Source of the DNA: Leishmania infantum JPCM5
Taxonomy: Eukaryota; Euglenozoa; Kinetoplastea; Trypanosomatida; Trypanosomatidae
Reading direction: 5' to 3'
Assembly (NCBI RefSeq): GCF_000002875.2
Contig: NC_009405.2
Span: 404,928 to 468,927, forward strand
DNA: 64,000 nucleotides
Part shown: piece by piece, positions 1 to 9,656 of the stretch
How positions within the stretch are numbered: the first letter of the stretch is position 1
Layout: every line of letters begins with the position of its first letter
The notes under the pieces: model-generated
What the model was told of the DNA's origin: nothing
The model's database searches: none
The model's input: only the letters and a program-made list of their open reading frames with translations
Made by a program: the position numbers and the translations under genes

Positions 1-1
1 G

Positions 2-694
2 CAGTCTGGCCAGAAGAGCGAGGACATCGCCAAGGCCACGGCGCTCGCGAGCGTGGTGCACATCTACTACATGTCCCGAAAGATGGAGACCGAGCTGAAC
101 ATGCCGGACTTTGCCGTGCAGCTCATGCTCGGGCTGCCGCGCTGGATCCCGCATGTGGCACCGGATAAGGCGTTCTACGACGCCGGCATGGCCGCGAAGC
201 GCTCGGGGCTTGAGGGGATGCAGGACGTTGCCTTCCTCTATCTCAACCGCGCACTCGACATCAACGAGCGCATCGACGACGGCGACACCGACAGCAGCGG
301 GATCGACAACACGGACTTTTCCGCGACGGACTTTCCGAAGGTGTACCGCCTGCCGAAGGAGCCTACCGTGCCGGCACAGGCGATGGAGGAGGTGAACAAC
401 TGGGTGCTGACCGTGTCCATCGACAACACGGCCGCTTCGGATAGCCGCACGCTACCGATGGTGGCCGATCCAGAGAACGGAGAGCTGATGTTCGCCGGCT
501 CCGTGAAGTCCCCGCACACAGGCAAAGTGTACCCGACGTGCGCAGTGACCGGCTACCCCGTCATCGGCGGTGGTCTGACGAAGTGCGCGCAGTGCCATCG
601 CCCGGCGAACCAGGCGGACTGGAACAAGTTTGTGCTGACGGCCAAGCGCTGCCCGTGGTGCGGCGCGGCAGCGAACCCCAACTTCAAGGTGTAG
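2..694 (+). CDS. IFT172: Intraflagellar transport protein IFT172, C-terminal part (5' end outside window)
   Basis: The frame is open from base 2 to the TAG at 692-694, so only the last 230 residues are present. IFT172 is a very large IFT-B subunit that moves cargo in the flagellum and helps turn trains around at the tip. The identification rests on the C-terminal module: a TGYPV motif followed by a stretch resembling the RPGKAANKDNWNKF segment of animal IFT172 (here RPANQADWNKF). Before it lie helical repeat-type sequences, as expected for the TPR-like tail. Unlike the animal protein as I remember it, this tail has a CxxC (codons at 584 and 593) and a second CxxC (650 and 659), plus a lone Cys at 539, which suggests a zinc ribbon. 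It is the first gene of the rightward unit seen here. WDR19/IFT144 or WDR35/IFT121 are less likely because the WNKF segment fits IFT172 best. Confidence 0.85.
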   Translation, partial: QSGQKSEDIAKATALASVVHIYYMSRKMETELNMPDFAVQLMLGLPRWIPHVAPDKAFYDAGMAAKRSGLEGMQDVAFLYLNRALDINERIDDGDTDSSGIDNTDFSATDFPKVYRLPKEPTVPAQAMEEVNNWVLTVSIDNTAASDSRTLPMVADPENGELMFAGSVKSPHTGKVYPTCAVTGYPVIGGGLTKCAQCHRPANQADWNKFVLTAKRCPWCGAAANPNFKV

Positions 695-2098
695 GCCCCC
701 CGCGGTGTGGACGTGGAGTGAAGTGGAGTGGGCAGGGGGGGGGGGGCAACAAAGAGGATGCCATGCCAATAGCGGTATTTTGCGAGCGAGAGACGCACAT
801 GTACATGCACGCACACGCACACACGGCGAAATGTGTGTGCGTGTGCGTGCATGATTTTTTCTCTCTCTCGACGTGATGTAGATGTAGCGATGCCATGTGA
901 AGCTCAGCTCTTTTCTCTCTGTACCGTTGTTTTCTCTGTGCGCTTCCGTGCATGCGTGGGAATGTGCCCCCGCTTGTTTGTTCGGACTTATGTTCTTTTT
1001 TTTTTCTTGCCGGGTGTGGGTGCGCGCTCGTTGCCCCTGCGCGTGTATGCTCTTCCCCTCTGTCTCTGTGCTTGCGCGTGCACGTGCATGTGCATGTGCA
1101 TGTGACTGCCTGAGTGGCTGGCTGTCTGCCTGCCTGTGAGCCTCTTCTCATGCTGAGGATAGATCTCTTCCAAGTGAGACGCGAGTGCAGACACGCCTAC
1201 GTGTGCGTTGCGCATGTCTATCAATACATCGTCCCCAACGCACTGTTTCCAAAGATAACCGGCCAAGCAACCACCACAGGCATAGCGGGTCACGGACGTC
1301 TAGAGTGAGCGGGGGGAGGGGACGGTAGCGGCGCTGAAGTGCACCTCTGCTCTCCTTTCACAGCCTCCTCTGCTCTCCTTCCTCGATCCCGGTGCACGCT
1401 GGGTTGCGTGGCGGCCACTGCTTCCGATTCTTCGAGCAGCGCAGCGTTCCACAAATTACCGTAGGCCCCTCCTTTCTGTGAACACGGCGGGTCTCTACCT
1501 GCCCATCCTCTTGTGTGGGGAAGCACGTACGTGCGGAGGGAAGACACGGCAGCTTCACGTGCGGCGTGCTCAGCAGGGGCGGGTGAGTGAGAGGTCGGCT
1601 TGACGGCTGCTGCTCCGCTCAGGTTGTTCCCTCTTTCCTCAATACTTTGCCCCCCCCCCCCCCCCCCCTCTTTCTCTGGAGTTTCTCGTGCACTGACTTC
1701 CTATTTCGTGTTGCCCCTCGCGCACCCTCCGTGCCGTGACGGGTTAACGCGCGGCAGCCATAGCAGCAGCCGTCCCACCGCCGTATAGTAGGCATCCACC
1801 GACGCGCGTCTGCCAACGCGAACGCGTCGTCCGTCGACCCTCCCCACCCGTTCTCCTTTTTCTTGTCGTCACAGACAAGGAGGCGCTTGTAGTTCTTAGT
1901 GAGGCACGTCCGCCCACTATTCCATCATTAAGAGTAGTCTTAGATTAGTGCGCCTGTGCGTCATCCGGTACCCCACCCCCTTTCCACGGCTCGACCACCC
2001 CCAAAAGGAAAAAACCCGTTCCTGCTTCGTCACTAACTCACCGACGTGAATACGCGCCCCAACACTTACCTCCCTTGCGTAAACTAGAAGGCGAAAAG
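695..2098. other. Intergenic region between IFT172 and the 142-aa membrane protein gene
   Basis: No convincing gene is seen. The region holds a G run (735-746), short CA/GT-rich stretches near 800-850 and 1070-1100, a run of 19 C (1650-1668), and a strong polypyrimidine tract ending in AG at 1873-1874. Small open frames on both strands are low-complexity shadows with no conserved motif. Most of it should be the IFT172 3' UTR plus the next gene's leader. Confidence 0.7.
1838..1874 (+). promoter_or_regulatory. Predicted spliced-leader acceptor for the 142-aa membrane protein gene
   Basis: A C/T-rich tract (1838-1870) ends in CACAG, with AG at 1873-1874. The leader to the ATG at 2099 is about 224 nt and contains no ATG, which supports 2099 as the start. 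Confidence 0.55.
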
Positions 2099-2527
2099 AT
2101 GGTCCGCTATGTGCAGCGTCCGTGGTTCTCGCCGCTTGGCTTCATGGCGTCAAGCCCGACCGCCTACGCGCCAATGATGACCTGCATCGCCCTCGCCATC
2201 ATCTTCCCGTTCCGCTACCAAATCTCCGAGTATTTTGAGCGCCAGCGCGATGGCGTGCACGTGGAGCTGCGCCGCAAAGCTGTCAAGTACTACGCTGAGA
2301 TGGAGCGGATGCACCGTCGGCAGGCGCTGGTGAACCTGGAAAGCATTCAGGACGACAACGCGCCGCACCGCCTCAGCGCGGTGCTGTCGGTGGAGTCAAC
2401 TCAGGCCGGCCACCTAGACCAGGAGTACAACTACTGGTACGCCCACGAGCGCGACGCGATCCGGGCAGAGAAGTTGATGATGGAGATCCGCGAGCTAAAG
2501 GCGAAGATGGCTTCTGACAGCGCGTGA
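2099..2527 (+). CDS. Small single-span membrane protein, function unknown
   Basis: This gene encodes 142 residues. I chose the ATG at 2099 because the frame upstream of it opens only with TTG and the leader has no earlier ATG. Residues about 22-38 are hydrophobic and could form one membrane span, preceded by a short basic and aromatic N-terminus. The rest is charged and mostly helical, with a basic patch just after the span (around residues 55-75) and a Lys/Glu-rich C-terminal helix. A short N-terminus, one span and a charged helical tail would suit an accessory subunit of a mitochondrial inner-membrane complex, but that is inference and no family was recognised. Codon use looks like the neighbouring genes, so it is very likely a real gene. 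Confidence 0.8.
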   Translation: MVRYVQRPWFSPLGFMASSPTAYAPMMTCIALAIIFPFRYQISEYFERQRDGVHVELRRKAVKYYAEMERMHRRQALVNLESIQDDNAPHRLSAVLSVESTQAGHLDQEYNYWYAHERDAIRAEKLMMEIRELKAKMASDSA

Positions 2528-3509
2528 GAGAGCGAGAGCGAGAGCGAGACGGGGGGCGCGAGGAGAGGCTTTGTTGATGGCTCCTCGCCATCCTTACTCT
2601 CCCTGTGGCCGTGTGGAGTGTGCGCATGTTTAGCGTTGCATCATCTGTGACGCGCATCTCGCGTGGCAAGGCCGCTGTTGTGGCGATGCCGTAGCGAGCG
2701 ACACGGCGCCCAAGGGCTTGCCTCACAGCCACTTTGATTTCTTTCTCCTGCCTCGCTGGCTCGTTGGCTCCTCCTGCTCTTTGTGTGCTATTAGTTGGTT
2801 CTTGTCATCATCGTCGTCGCCGTTTTTCTCTTCCCGCGCGCGTGGCAGAACGAAAAAGAAAACGGTAAACACCGAGAGTAAGGGAAAGGGAGCCTCTTCT
2901 CACCAACCCGCCCCCCCCCCTCCCCCGCTCCCCCAGAGCATCTGTCTGTTCTTCTCACGCGCTTGCACAGCGCAAGAGCGTGAGCATGTCTGGGCGTGTG
3001 CGTGCGTGCGTGTGTGTGAGGTTGCCTCCCCACCTCTGCTGACTGCGTGCACATGTGTGTCTCGTGTGTGTGTGTGTATCGAGCAGCGATCTTCCCTTTG
3101 ATGGCCACACACGCACACGGTAGCCTTCGTCCGCGCATACGTGTGCGCAGCCACGCGGGACACTGTAGCCACTTGAACGTGGTCTCTGCCTCTCTCCCCT
3201 AGGCGACTGTACCCGTACTGTGCATGACAGTCCTCGACCCCTCTCGCCTCCTTCCTTCCTGTGCTGGCAGACTTCCCCACACCCCAACTTGGACACTCCT
3301 CTTGTTGATTGGATTCCATAGACGTCAGAGAATAGACGACACCGCACATTCGCCCCCCTCCCTCCCTCCCTTCCTTTCTCCGACCTTGGCGTGCCCATAT
3401 GCACGCACACACATAGACTGGCACACTGCACATCGACTCGCTCCGTTGTGCCTCTTCCATTCTTTGATTTTGAAACACCCACCTCTCTTTGGCGCCGTCT
3501 TTGCTCTTC
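2528..3509. other. Intergenic region upstream of the 2048-aa protein gene
   Basis: No gene is recognised. It contains a purine-rich GAGA stretch just after the stop (2527-2555), poly-C (2910-2933), GT-rich tracts (2995-3080) and a CT-rich tract (3355-3382). The first AG after that last tract is at 3415-3416. No ATG lies between that AG and 3510. Confidence 0.65.
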
Positions 3510-6500
3510 ATGAGTGAGCACACAAGCACCAATGCTGACTTGCCGCCCATGTCTTCTGCCGACCTCGCTCCACGGTGGATGTTGGCAGCCGCGCAGCTGA
3601 CGACAACCGCGACGGAGCTGGCTGCATCAGTTCCTTCGAGCGCGCCTGTCGCCGCTGCACCGTTTGTGCGTAGCCTCGTTTCTTTGCAGCGGGCATCTAG
3701 CCGTGATGTAGAACCGTATCAAGTATGCCGAGCAAATGTAGACCAGCTGCTGGAGCTGCAAGGGGAGCAGATGGGCCTTGCTCAGTCCTTGAAGGCCGCG
3801 CTGCGCGTCGCGTCCATGCATGCGACACCGGCCTTTGGTGTGGACAGCACAGCCGGCTCTCCACAGCAAGCGAGCACCCCAAAACTAGTCATGGATAACG
3901 TTGAGAACATTTTTCCGGACCGCCGCGGTTGTAGCAGCAGCAGGTCACGTCAGCAAAGGCCGCCGAATGCCAGCGCCAAAGCAGGCTCCCAACCAACACC
4001 AACGCCGTCATCGTTGCCATCGTTGGTATCCTCTGTCACGTCTCTCGTGCATCGCCTGCAGGTCCTCCAGCGCGAGTCGGCCGAGTTCGCTGCCACCCGA
4101 TGCCTGCCTGCACTTGCGGAGCTCTTCGCCACCTTTGAGGCGTACTGGGCCTGGAAGCGCTCTTCGATGTGCGATGGCGATGCGCAAGAAGAGGAGGAAG
4201 CCAGCGCCATACCTGTCACTGCGGGCTCAGTTTCCGCGCACCATGCCATGGATGGTGCTCCGACGGCGAGCCAAGCGACTCAAGAACGACTCAGCCAGCA
4301 GCAGCAACCGCCAACGCTGCGTCAGCGCTACGATCAGGCGCTGCGTGTTCGTGACGAGCTCCTCAGCTTCCTGCAGCTACACGCCGAGGCGGTGCGTGCG
4401 TTGGATGTCCAACTGGAGCAGTGGTGCCAATGCCGCAGCTCTGAGCCAGCGGCACAATCTGCTAGAGGATGGATAACAGCGAGCCCAACGGGCACCAGTG
4501 GCGCACCTGCCGCCGTATCACATGATGCCGACGCACAGGCCCACACCCAGCGGTGCGAGTTTGAGGCTTATGCCTGCCAGCTGGTAGAGGTGGCACAGGC
4601 AACACACCACATCGCGCAACTTCTACAGGCTGCGCTACAGGCGTTGTGTCGCCCTTCTCCGCGCACTCCTCGGCTCTCACTCAAGCCGAGGGCGGACGCA
4701 GTGGTGGAAGACGAGGGCCTCTCCAGTTTCTCCAAACAGCCACGACAGACGGAGGCGAATGCAGCCCCCTCGCCAGGTATCCACGAGCGGCGGCTTGGCC
4801 GACTGCAAACCCGGTCTTCCGCCAACACAGGAGGGCTGGCGCACATTCGCACGGAGGGCCGCGGCAGCCCATCATCGTCACCGGGACCTCACACCAGTCG
4901 CACTGTGGGACGGCCGGAGTGCGCCCTCCGCAGTCTGTCGACTCCCAAAGCTCGAACCCTGAGAGGATGTGCAAAACCGGCGCCATGCGGCGACGCCAGA
5001 TGGGCGAGCGGCGCTGCGGGCGACGCACAATGCTCCTGGATAGATATACTGTCGCCGCTCACTCCGCCTCCGACCGCTGCAACGGCTTCAGCGAGCCCGT
5101 CATCTTCTCCGCCACTCCGAGTAGAAAACGGTGCGCCACATCAGCAGCTGCGGAGACAGCGACACGGTCGGCGCCTACTGTCACTTTCACCGGGTGCCGA
5201 GGCTCAGGCGGAGGGCAGTGCTTCGCCGGATGCCGCCTCGCGCTCGTCTTCGCTGTACGCGGCCCCGTCCACTGCTGGTGGCGTCTCGCTATCGCCACTG
5301 ACGGTGCAACGTGGTGATGCCGCCGCCGTGCCTGCGTGCTCGAGGGAGGACAGCACCGACAGGGAGCCTCATTGCCTCGTTTCAATGCCTTCCTTTGCCT
5401 CTCGGCTGGGGGGGCCCGGCGACGCAGAGGAGGACAGTGGCGTCCAGGCTGCGGTGACTCCTGTCGTCACCGTGTGCCCTGCAGCCGATGGATCAGCGCC
5501 GCGTAACCTTGGCGACGATGTAGCGAGTCGCTTGAGCGCCGATGCCGAGCATCCGCCATGGCCGAGGCTCCACAGCTTCTCTCAAGACGGTGCTCGGTCG
5601 CTACTGTGTGAGCTGGCCTCAGCCTCAGCTGATGCTGCGGCCGGCGCGGGTGAGCCGCTGACCACGGGCCCTCAGCCACCCGTTAGCCGTCGCCGCGACG
5701 TCCCTGAAGTGCCCGCCTTGACCGACAGCACTCATGAGAACTCTGCCGAGGTGACCGCCGACAGACAGGGCGCGACGGCCGTGTATGTGCCACCACCGTC
5801 CGAGCAGCCAGCGAGCCTTCAGAGCGATGCTTCAGCCGCTGCCCTCACACCAGTGATCGTCAATGTGGCGAGGAGTGAGGAGGGCCACGCGGCATCACAG
5901 CCCTTTCCATCCCCGCCCCCTCCCCTGCAGCGAGCTTTAGCGACGTGTGCATCTGTGTCCCACACCACGAGCACGTCTCTGCACCTCCTCTCACCGCCAT
6001 CGCTTACGGTAGACGGTTCTGCGTGTTGCCGCACCACACGCAACGAATGCGGCGGTGCAGGTGAACAGAGCCTCTCCCGTGTGGTCTGCGCGGCCTCGAT
6101 TCCGACATCCCTGTGGCCGCGACTGCATCAGAAAGGGGCATCGCAGTCTTCCTCTTCTGCCGCACCGGTGCGGGCCTCCGCCGATGTTGCAGGAGGTGCC
6201 CAGCTGGCGCGTAACACCACGGCGCTGGTGTATACGCCAAGTCACGCACCGCCGAACGAGCCAGAGGGCGATGGCGACGTAGCAAGCACCCACTCCGCCT
6301 CGCGCACCGTAGACCCGAATTTCTACACAGCGCGTGCCAGCGGTGCTGGCGTCTCGCCACTTCCTGCCCTCGCTGCCCCCTTTCATGGCTCCGCGAGCTC
6401 TGCAGGGCTGGAACCGTCGCCGAAACCGCTAGAGCAGACACAGTATCCGGTGCAGCAGCAGGGACGACAGGCACACCATTCACAAGAGTGGGACCGCACT

Positions 6501-9500
6501 TTTATCCCCACACCCCTGCCGCTGGACAGCCTTGAGGAGGAGCTGAATGAGGCTCAGGAGCGTCTTCAAGCACCTGCACCACCGCCGCATAGTTCACCGG
6601 CGTTCTCCGCCAGCAGCGCGGCGCCGGACAACTACCCCGCGCCTTGGCCGCAGCACCGTTCGCTGGAGGATCGCGTGATGCTAACCATGCGAGAAGAGCT
6701 CAAGGCTCTGCGCGCGGAGCAGCGTCATAACTTACACAAGATGCGCAAGTACGTCAAGCACACGCTTGAGGAGGTGGCTGAAGCGGTCTCGGCGGTGAGC
6801 AGCCGTAACCACAGCAGCAGAGGCAGCAGCTGCGCAAGCAGCCGAAGTCAGCGCCCTGGGACGTCACACAAGATGAACGACAATGACGCTGATGCCTCTG
6901 CAGGAGGCGTGAGGGTCACCGTGACAGCAGAGAAGCAGCGACATGCCTCACATGCTTCAGAGCAGGCCCGAGCCGAAGCGTCCGCGAAGCCGATCGAAGC
7001 GGTAAGTGCATCGGCTTCTATCAAGCTGAGCACCAATTCAGCGACCCTCCCTCCTCGACTCTCGACCGCTCAGCAGCAGCAGCAGACGGCGTCTGCCGCA
7101 CCTGCATCGCCGCCTTCGAAGGCAGAAGAACTGCAACGTTCCTTGGCAGTAGCGGAGGCGAAGGCGGCGCGACTCGAACAGCTCACCGTGCAGCTGAAGA
7201 AGCGGCTGTGGATGGCGGAGCTGTCGCGGCTGTCGCCCACGCCGGCGACACCAGGGGCCAGGGAGGTGACAGCAGCTGCAAAGCATTGCCTCAGCCTGCG
7301 CGATGCGTTTGTCTACGGCCTCTCGAGTGACGCCGGCGACACAGAGGACGATGACGGCAGCTGGCCGAAAACCGGGCAGGCAACTGGATGTATGAGCTAT
7401 TCTGACGAAGACGGCTCGGCTGCTGATGGCGTAGCGGCCGAGGAGCGGGCAATGCTGTACCTAGTAGACCGCGAGCTGGGCTGCCGCACTGCGTTGGATG
7501 CCCGCGCTCACTCTCAGCGTCGCCCGAGCGCACCTCACCAGACGCGGAGTGAGGTGTATCGCTCTTCGCGCCAGGTGCCATATGATGGCAGCCGCTCTTC
7601 TTCCACGGAGCAAGAGCGCTCGCCCAACATGCGATGCTTCGAAGACGACACAGCCGCCCACCTTGGGCTGACAGTCACCTCGACGGCTTCCGCAGGCATC
7701 ACCAGGGGATACAGCGGCCGCCGACTTTGCTCGAGCTCTGCCGCACCCGTCGGCGCTACCAGCAGCACGACGGCAATGCGGTCACTCGGCATTCTTCAGC
7801 AGCGTGCGTCCATCTTTCAAGTGCTGCGTCAGAATCAAGCTGCAAGGGACGCGCAGCCAGCTGCACCGACGGGGCAGCAGCAGCAGCAGCAGAGTGAACG
7901 CTCTCGGCTCCGTCCACCACCACCACCGCTGCAACACTGCTCTGCAGGTACAGCGACGGAAGTGACTGCAAAGTTTACGACATCGGAGCAGTCAACAGCG
8001 CCTTCGCCGCCACCGTGTGCGGCTCAGCAGCCTCGTCAGCATCCTTACAACGCAGGCACCGCGCCGAGCAGGTACGACAGACAAGCAGACGAAGGAGCGG
8101 CAGCCGGCTCTCCGAGGCAATCTGCCTCCTCACACTACTACACCGCGATCTCTGGAGGCAGCGACACCGGCTTTGTTTCAGAGGCGGGGCGGCAATCATC
8201 CGCCTCGGCCACCGCACTTCGCGCCGAGCAGGTGTTGCAGAGTGCGAAGCGGCTTCTGCAGAGTCGAAGCGTGTCTCTAGCTGCGGGGCATCACAACATC
8301 AGCGACAACTCGCGCTCCAGCGCGTCGCTCTCGGGGGGCTTGCAGGCGTCCTTCACTGCCATATCATCACCCAAGACGCGGGCAAACGCCGGCGATCACC
8401 GTTCTGAGATGCCTTATCACCACGGAGGAGGCGCAACAGGAGGGGTGCCTGCTGCCCTTGCCGGCCGCCACAGCCGACCAGGACAGTGGGGTGATTGCGT
8501 GGAGCAGCTTGACGGTGCCACACTTCCTCCACGCGCCTTTTCGGCCCCCGCTCTGCATTCTGGCACGACAGACGCGGCCACGGCTTTGCAGCGTGTCAGT
8601 GGCTCGCTGGACCGTGGCGCAGCCAGCATCTCTGCGGCTGTCAGTGGGCATGGGTCGCGCTCGCACTCTTCGTCGCCGGAGAGCGCCTACCACGGCTATG
8701 ATACATCCCCATGCTCTGCCGTGGCGTATTCCACCAGCAAAGTGCCGCGTGCCTCTTCCCCATCCGCCGCAAAAGCCGCGCCGAAATCGACGCAGCAGTG
8801 GTGCCCGCCGCTGCTGGTCGACGTGTCTCATGCGATGACAAGTGTGACACCGGCAAGACACGCGCAGCACCGTGCTGACAGCGCTACGTCGCCCATCTCC
8901 CGCGAAGATGCTGAGGTCAGGGCAACGGCGGGCCGGGGAGAGCACGGCGCCTACATCCACAGTGACGTCGGCTTGCGCCATCGCGAGCGCAGCGCACGCA
9001 CCGTCACGACTTCTATCGAGAGCGACTACAGCCCACCGTCAGACCGCACCACGGACACACGTAGCACACGCGGGTTTCGCAGCTCTTCTTCGCCCTTGCA
9101 TGCTGCTGCAGTGCAACATGTGCATGACAGCCGGCAAGAAGCGCCGGTGCCCCTGACATCGCGGGCGGGTCAAAGTACGAGTCGCCGCACCTCTTGCTCA
9201 ACGTCATCGACGCTGTCGCGTGGCTCTGCTCAGCAGGAGTTGCTGGACACGCTGGAAAAGCAGGAGTCCACCTTGGCAGCAGCCCTGGACCACCTTCAGG
9301 AGCAGCAGAGGCAGCTGAGGGAGAAGCATCAGCAGGTGTCGCTGCTGGCAAAACGAACATCCCTCGTCGCCCCTGTGCATGCACCATCACAGGAGCCTCG
9401 TGGCGACTATTCACGCGCCACCGGTGCTGCTGCTGCTGCGACGACAAGGAAACAGCTCATGCGCGCTTTCAGTAGAGACCGCCACGGCAACGCGGCGGCG

Positions 9501-9656
9501 GCAAGGACGTCTCACGCCTCATCGGAGCTCCACCATCTGCTGGAGCGATTTGCAGCTGCGGAGACGTCGTTGGCCGAGCGCGAGCGGCGAGTACGAAAGG
9601 CGTTGCGGGTGGTGCAGCGGCAGCGGAGTGCCCTGTCGCGTGATGACCTCCTCTAG
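3510..9656 (+). CDS. Large Ser/Ala/Gln-rich protein with short coiled coils, unknown function
   Basis: The gene encodes 2048 residues. The ATG at 3510 is the first after the predicted acceptor AG at 3415; the open frame upstream begins only with TTG. Residues 1-400 are partly helical and rather Leu/Gln rich. Residues 400-1040 and 1250-1900 are long Ser/Ala/Pro-rich stretches that look disordered. Likely coiled coils lie at about 1051-1098 (SLEDRVMLTMREELKALRAE begins it), 1203-1242, 1908-1951 and 2004-2048, the last being the extreme C-terminus. Poly-Gln runs are encoded by CAG repeats near 7072-7086 and 7875-7892. No catalytic motif, membrane span or signal peptide is seen. A scaffold or cytoskeletal role is plausible only by analogy. 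The frame is unbroken over 6.1 kb, so a real gene is almost certain. Confidence 0.88.
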   Translation: MSEHTSTNADLPPMSSADLAPRWMLAAAQLTTTATELAASVPSSAPVAAAPFVRSLVSLQRASSRDVEPYQVCRANVDQLLELQGEQMGLAQSLKAALRVASMHATPAFGVDSTAGSPQQASTPKLVMDNVENIFPDRRGCSSSRSRQQRPPNASAKAGSQPTPTPSSLPSLVSSVTSLVHRLQVLQRESAEFAATRCLPALAELFATFEAYWAWKRSSMCDGDAQEEEEASAIPVTAGSVSAHHAMDGAPTASQATQERLSQQQQPPTLRQRYDQALRVRDELLSFLQLHAEAVRALDVQLEQWCQCRSSEPAAQSARGWITASPTGTSGAPAAVSHDADAQAHTQRCEFEAYACQLVEVAQATHHIAQLLQAALQALCRPSPRTPRLSLKPRADAVVEDEGLSSFSKQPRQTEANAAPSPGIHERRLGRLQTRSSANTGGLAHIRTEGRGSPSSSPGPHTSRTVGRPECALRSLSTPKARTLRGCAKPAPCGDARWASGAAGDAQCSWIDILSPLTPPPTAATASASPSSSPPLRVENGAPHQQLRRQRHGRRLLSLSPGAEAQAEGSASPDAASRSSSLYAAPSTAGGVSLSPLTVQRGDAAAVPACSREDSTDREPHCLVSMPSFASRLGGPGDAEEDSGVQAAVTPVVTVCPAADGSAPRNLGDDVASRLSADAEHPPWPRLHSFSQDGARSLLCELASASADAAAGAGEPLTTGPQPPVSRRRDVPEVPALTDSTHENSAEVTADRQGATAVYVPPPSEQPASLQSDASAAALTPVIVNVARSEEGHAASQPFPSPPPPLQRALATCASVSHTTSTSLHLLSPPSLTVDGSACCRTTRNECGGAGEQSLSRVVCAASIPTSLWPRLHQKGASQSSSSAAPVRASADVAGGAQLARNTTALVYTPSHAPPNEPEGDGDVASTHSASRTVDPNFYTARASGAGVSPLPALAAPFHGSASSAGLEPSPKPLEQTQYPVQQQGRQAHHSQEWDRTFIPTPLPLDSLEEELNEAQERLQAPAPPPHSSPAFSASSAAPDNYPAPWPQHRSLEDRVMLTMREELKALRAEQRHNLHKMRKYVKHTLEEVAEAVSAVSSRNHSSRGSSCASSRSQRPGTSHKMNDNDADASAGGVRVTVTAEKQRHASHASEQARAEASAKPIEAVSASASIKLSTNSATLPPRLSTAQQQQQTASAAPASPPSKAEELQRSLAVAEAKAARLEQLTVQLKKRLWMAELSRLSPTPATPGAREVTAAAKHCLSLRDAFVYGLSSDAGDTEDDDGSWPKTGQATGCMSYSDEDGSAADGVAAEERAMLYLVDRELGCRTALDARAHSQRRPSAPHQTRSEVYRSSRQVPYDGSRSSSTEQERSPNMRCFEDDTAAHLGLTVTSTASAGITRGYSGRRLCSSSAAPVGATSSTTAMRSLGILQQRASIFQVLRQNQAARDAQPAAPTGQQQQQQSERSRLRPPPPPLQHCSAGTATEVTAKFTTSEQSTAPSPPPCAAQQPRQHPYNAGTAPSRYDRQADEGAAAGSPRQSASSHYYTAISGGSDTGFVSEAGRQSSASATALRAEQVLQSAKRLLQSRSVSLAAGHHNISDNSRSSASLSGGLQASFTAISSPKTRANAGDHRSEMPYHHGGGATGGVPAALAGRHSRPGQWGDCVEQLDGATLPPRAFSAPALHSGTTDAATALQRVSGSLDRGAASISAAVSGHGSRSHSSSPESAYHGYDTSPCSAVAYSTSKVPRASSPSAAKAAPKSTQQWCPPLLVDVSHAMTSVTPARHAQHRADSATSPISREDAEVRATAGRGEHGAYIHSDVGLRHRERSARTVTTSIESDYSPPSDRTTDTRSTRGFRSSSSPLHAAAVQHVHDSRQEAPVPLTSRAGQSTSRRTSCSTSSTLSRGSAQQELLDTLEKQESTLAAALDHLQEQQRQLREKHQQVSLLAKRTSLVAPVHAPSQEPRGDYSRATGAAAAATTRKQLMRAFSRDRHGNAAAARTSHASSELHHLLERFAAAETSLAERERRVRKALRVVQRQRSALSRDDLL
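7875..7892 (+). repeat. In-frame CAG microsatellite (poly-Gln)
   Basis: Six consecutive CAG codons lie inside the 2048-aa protein gene. A shorter CAG run sits near 7072-7086. Both keep the reading frame, so length changes would alter only the number of Gln residues. Confidence 0.9.
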
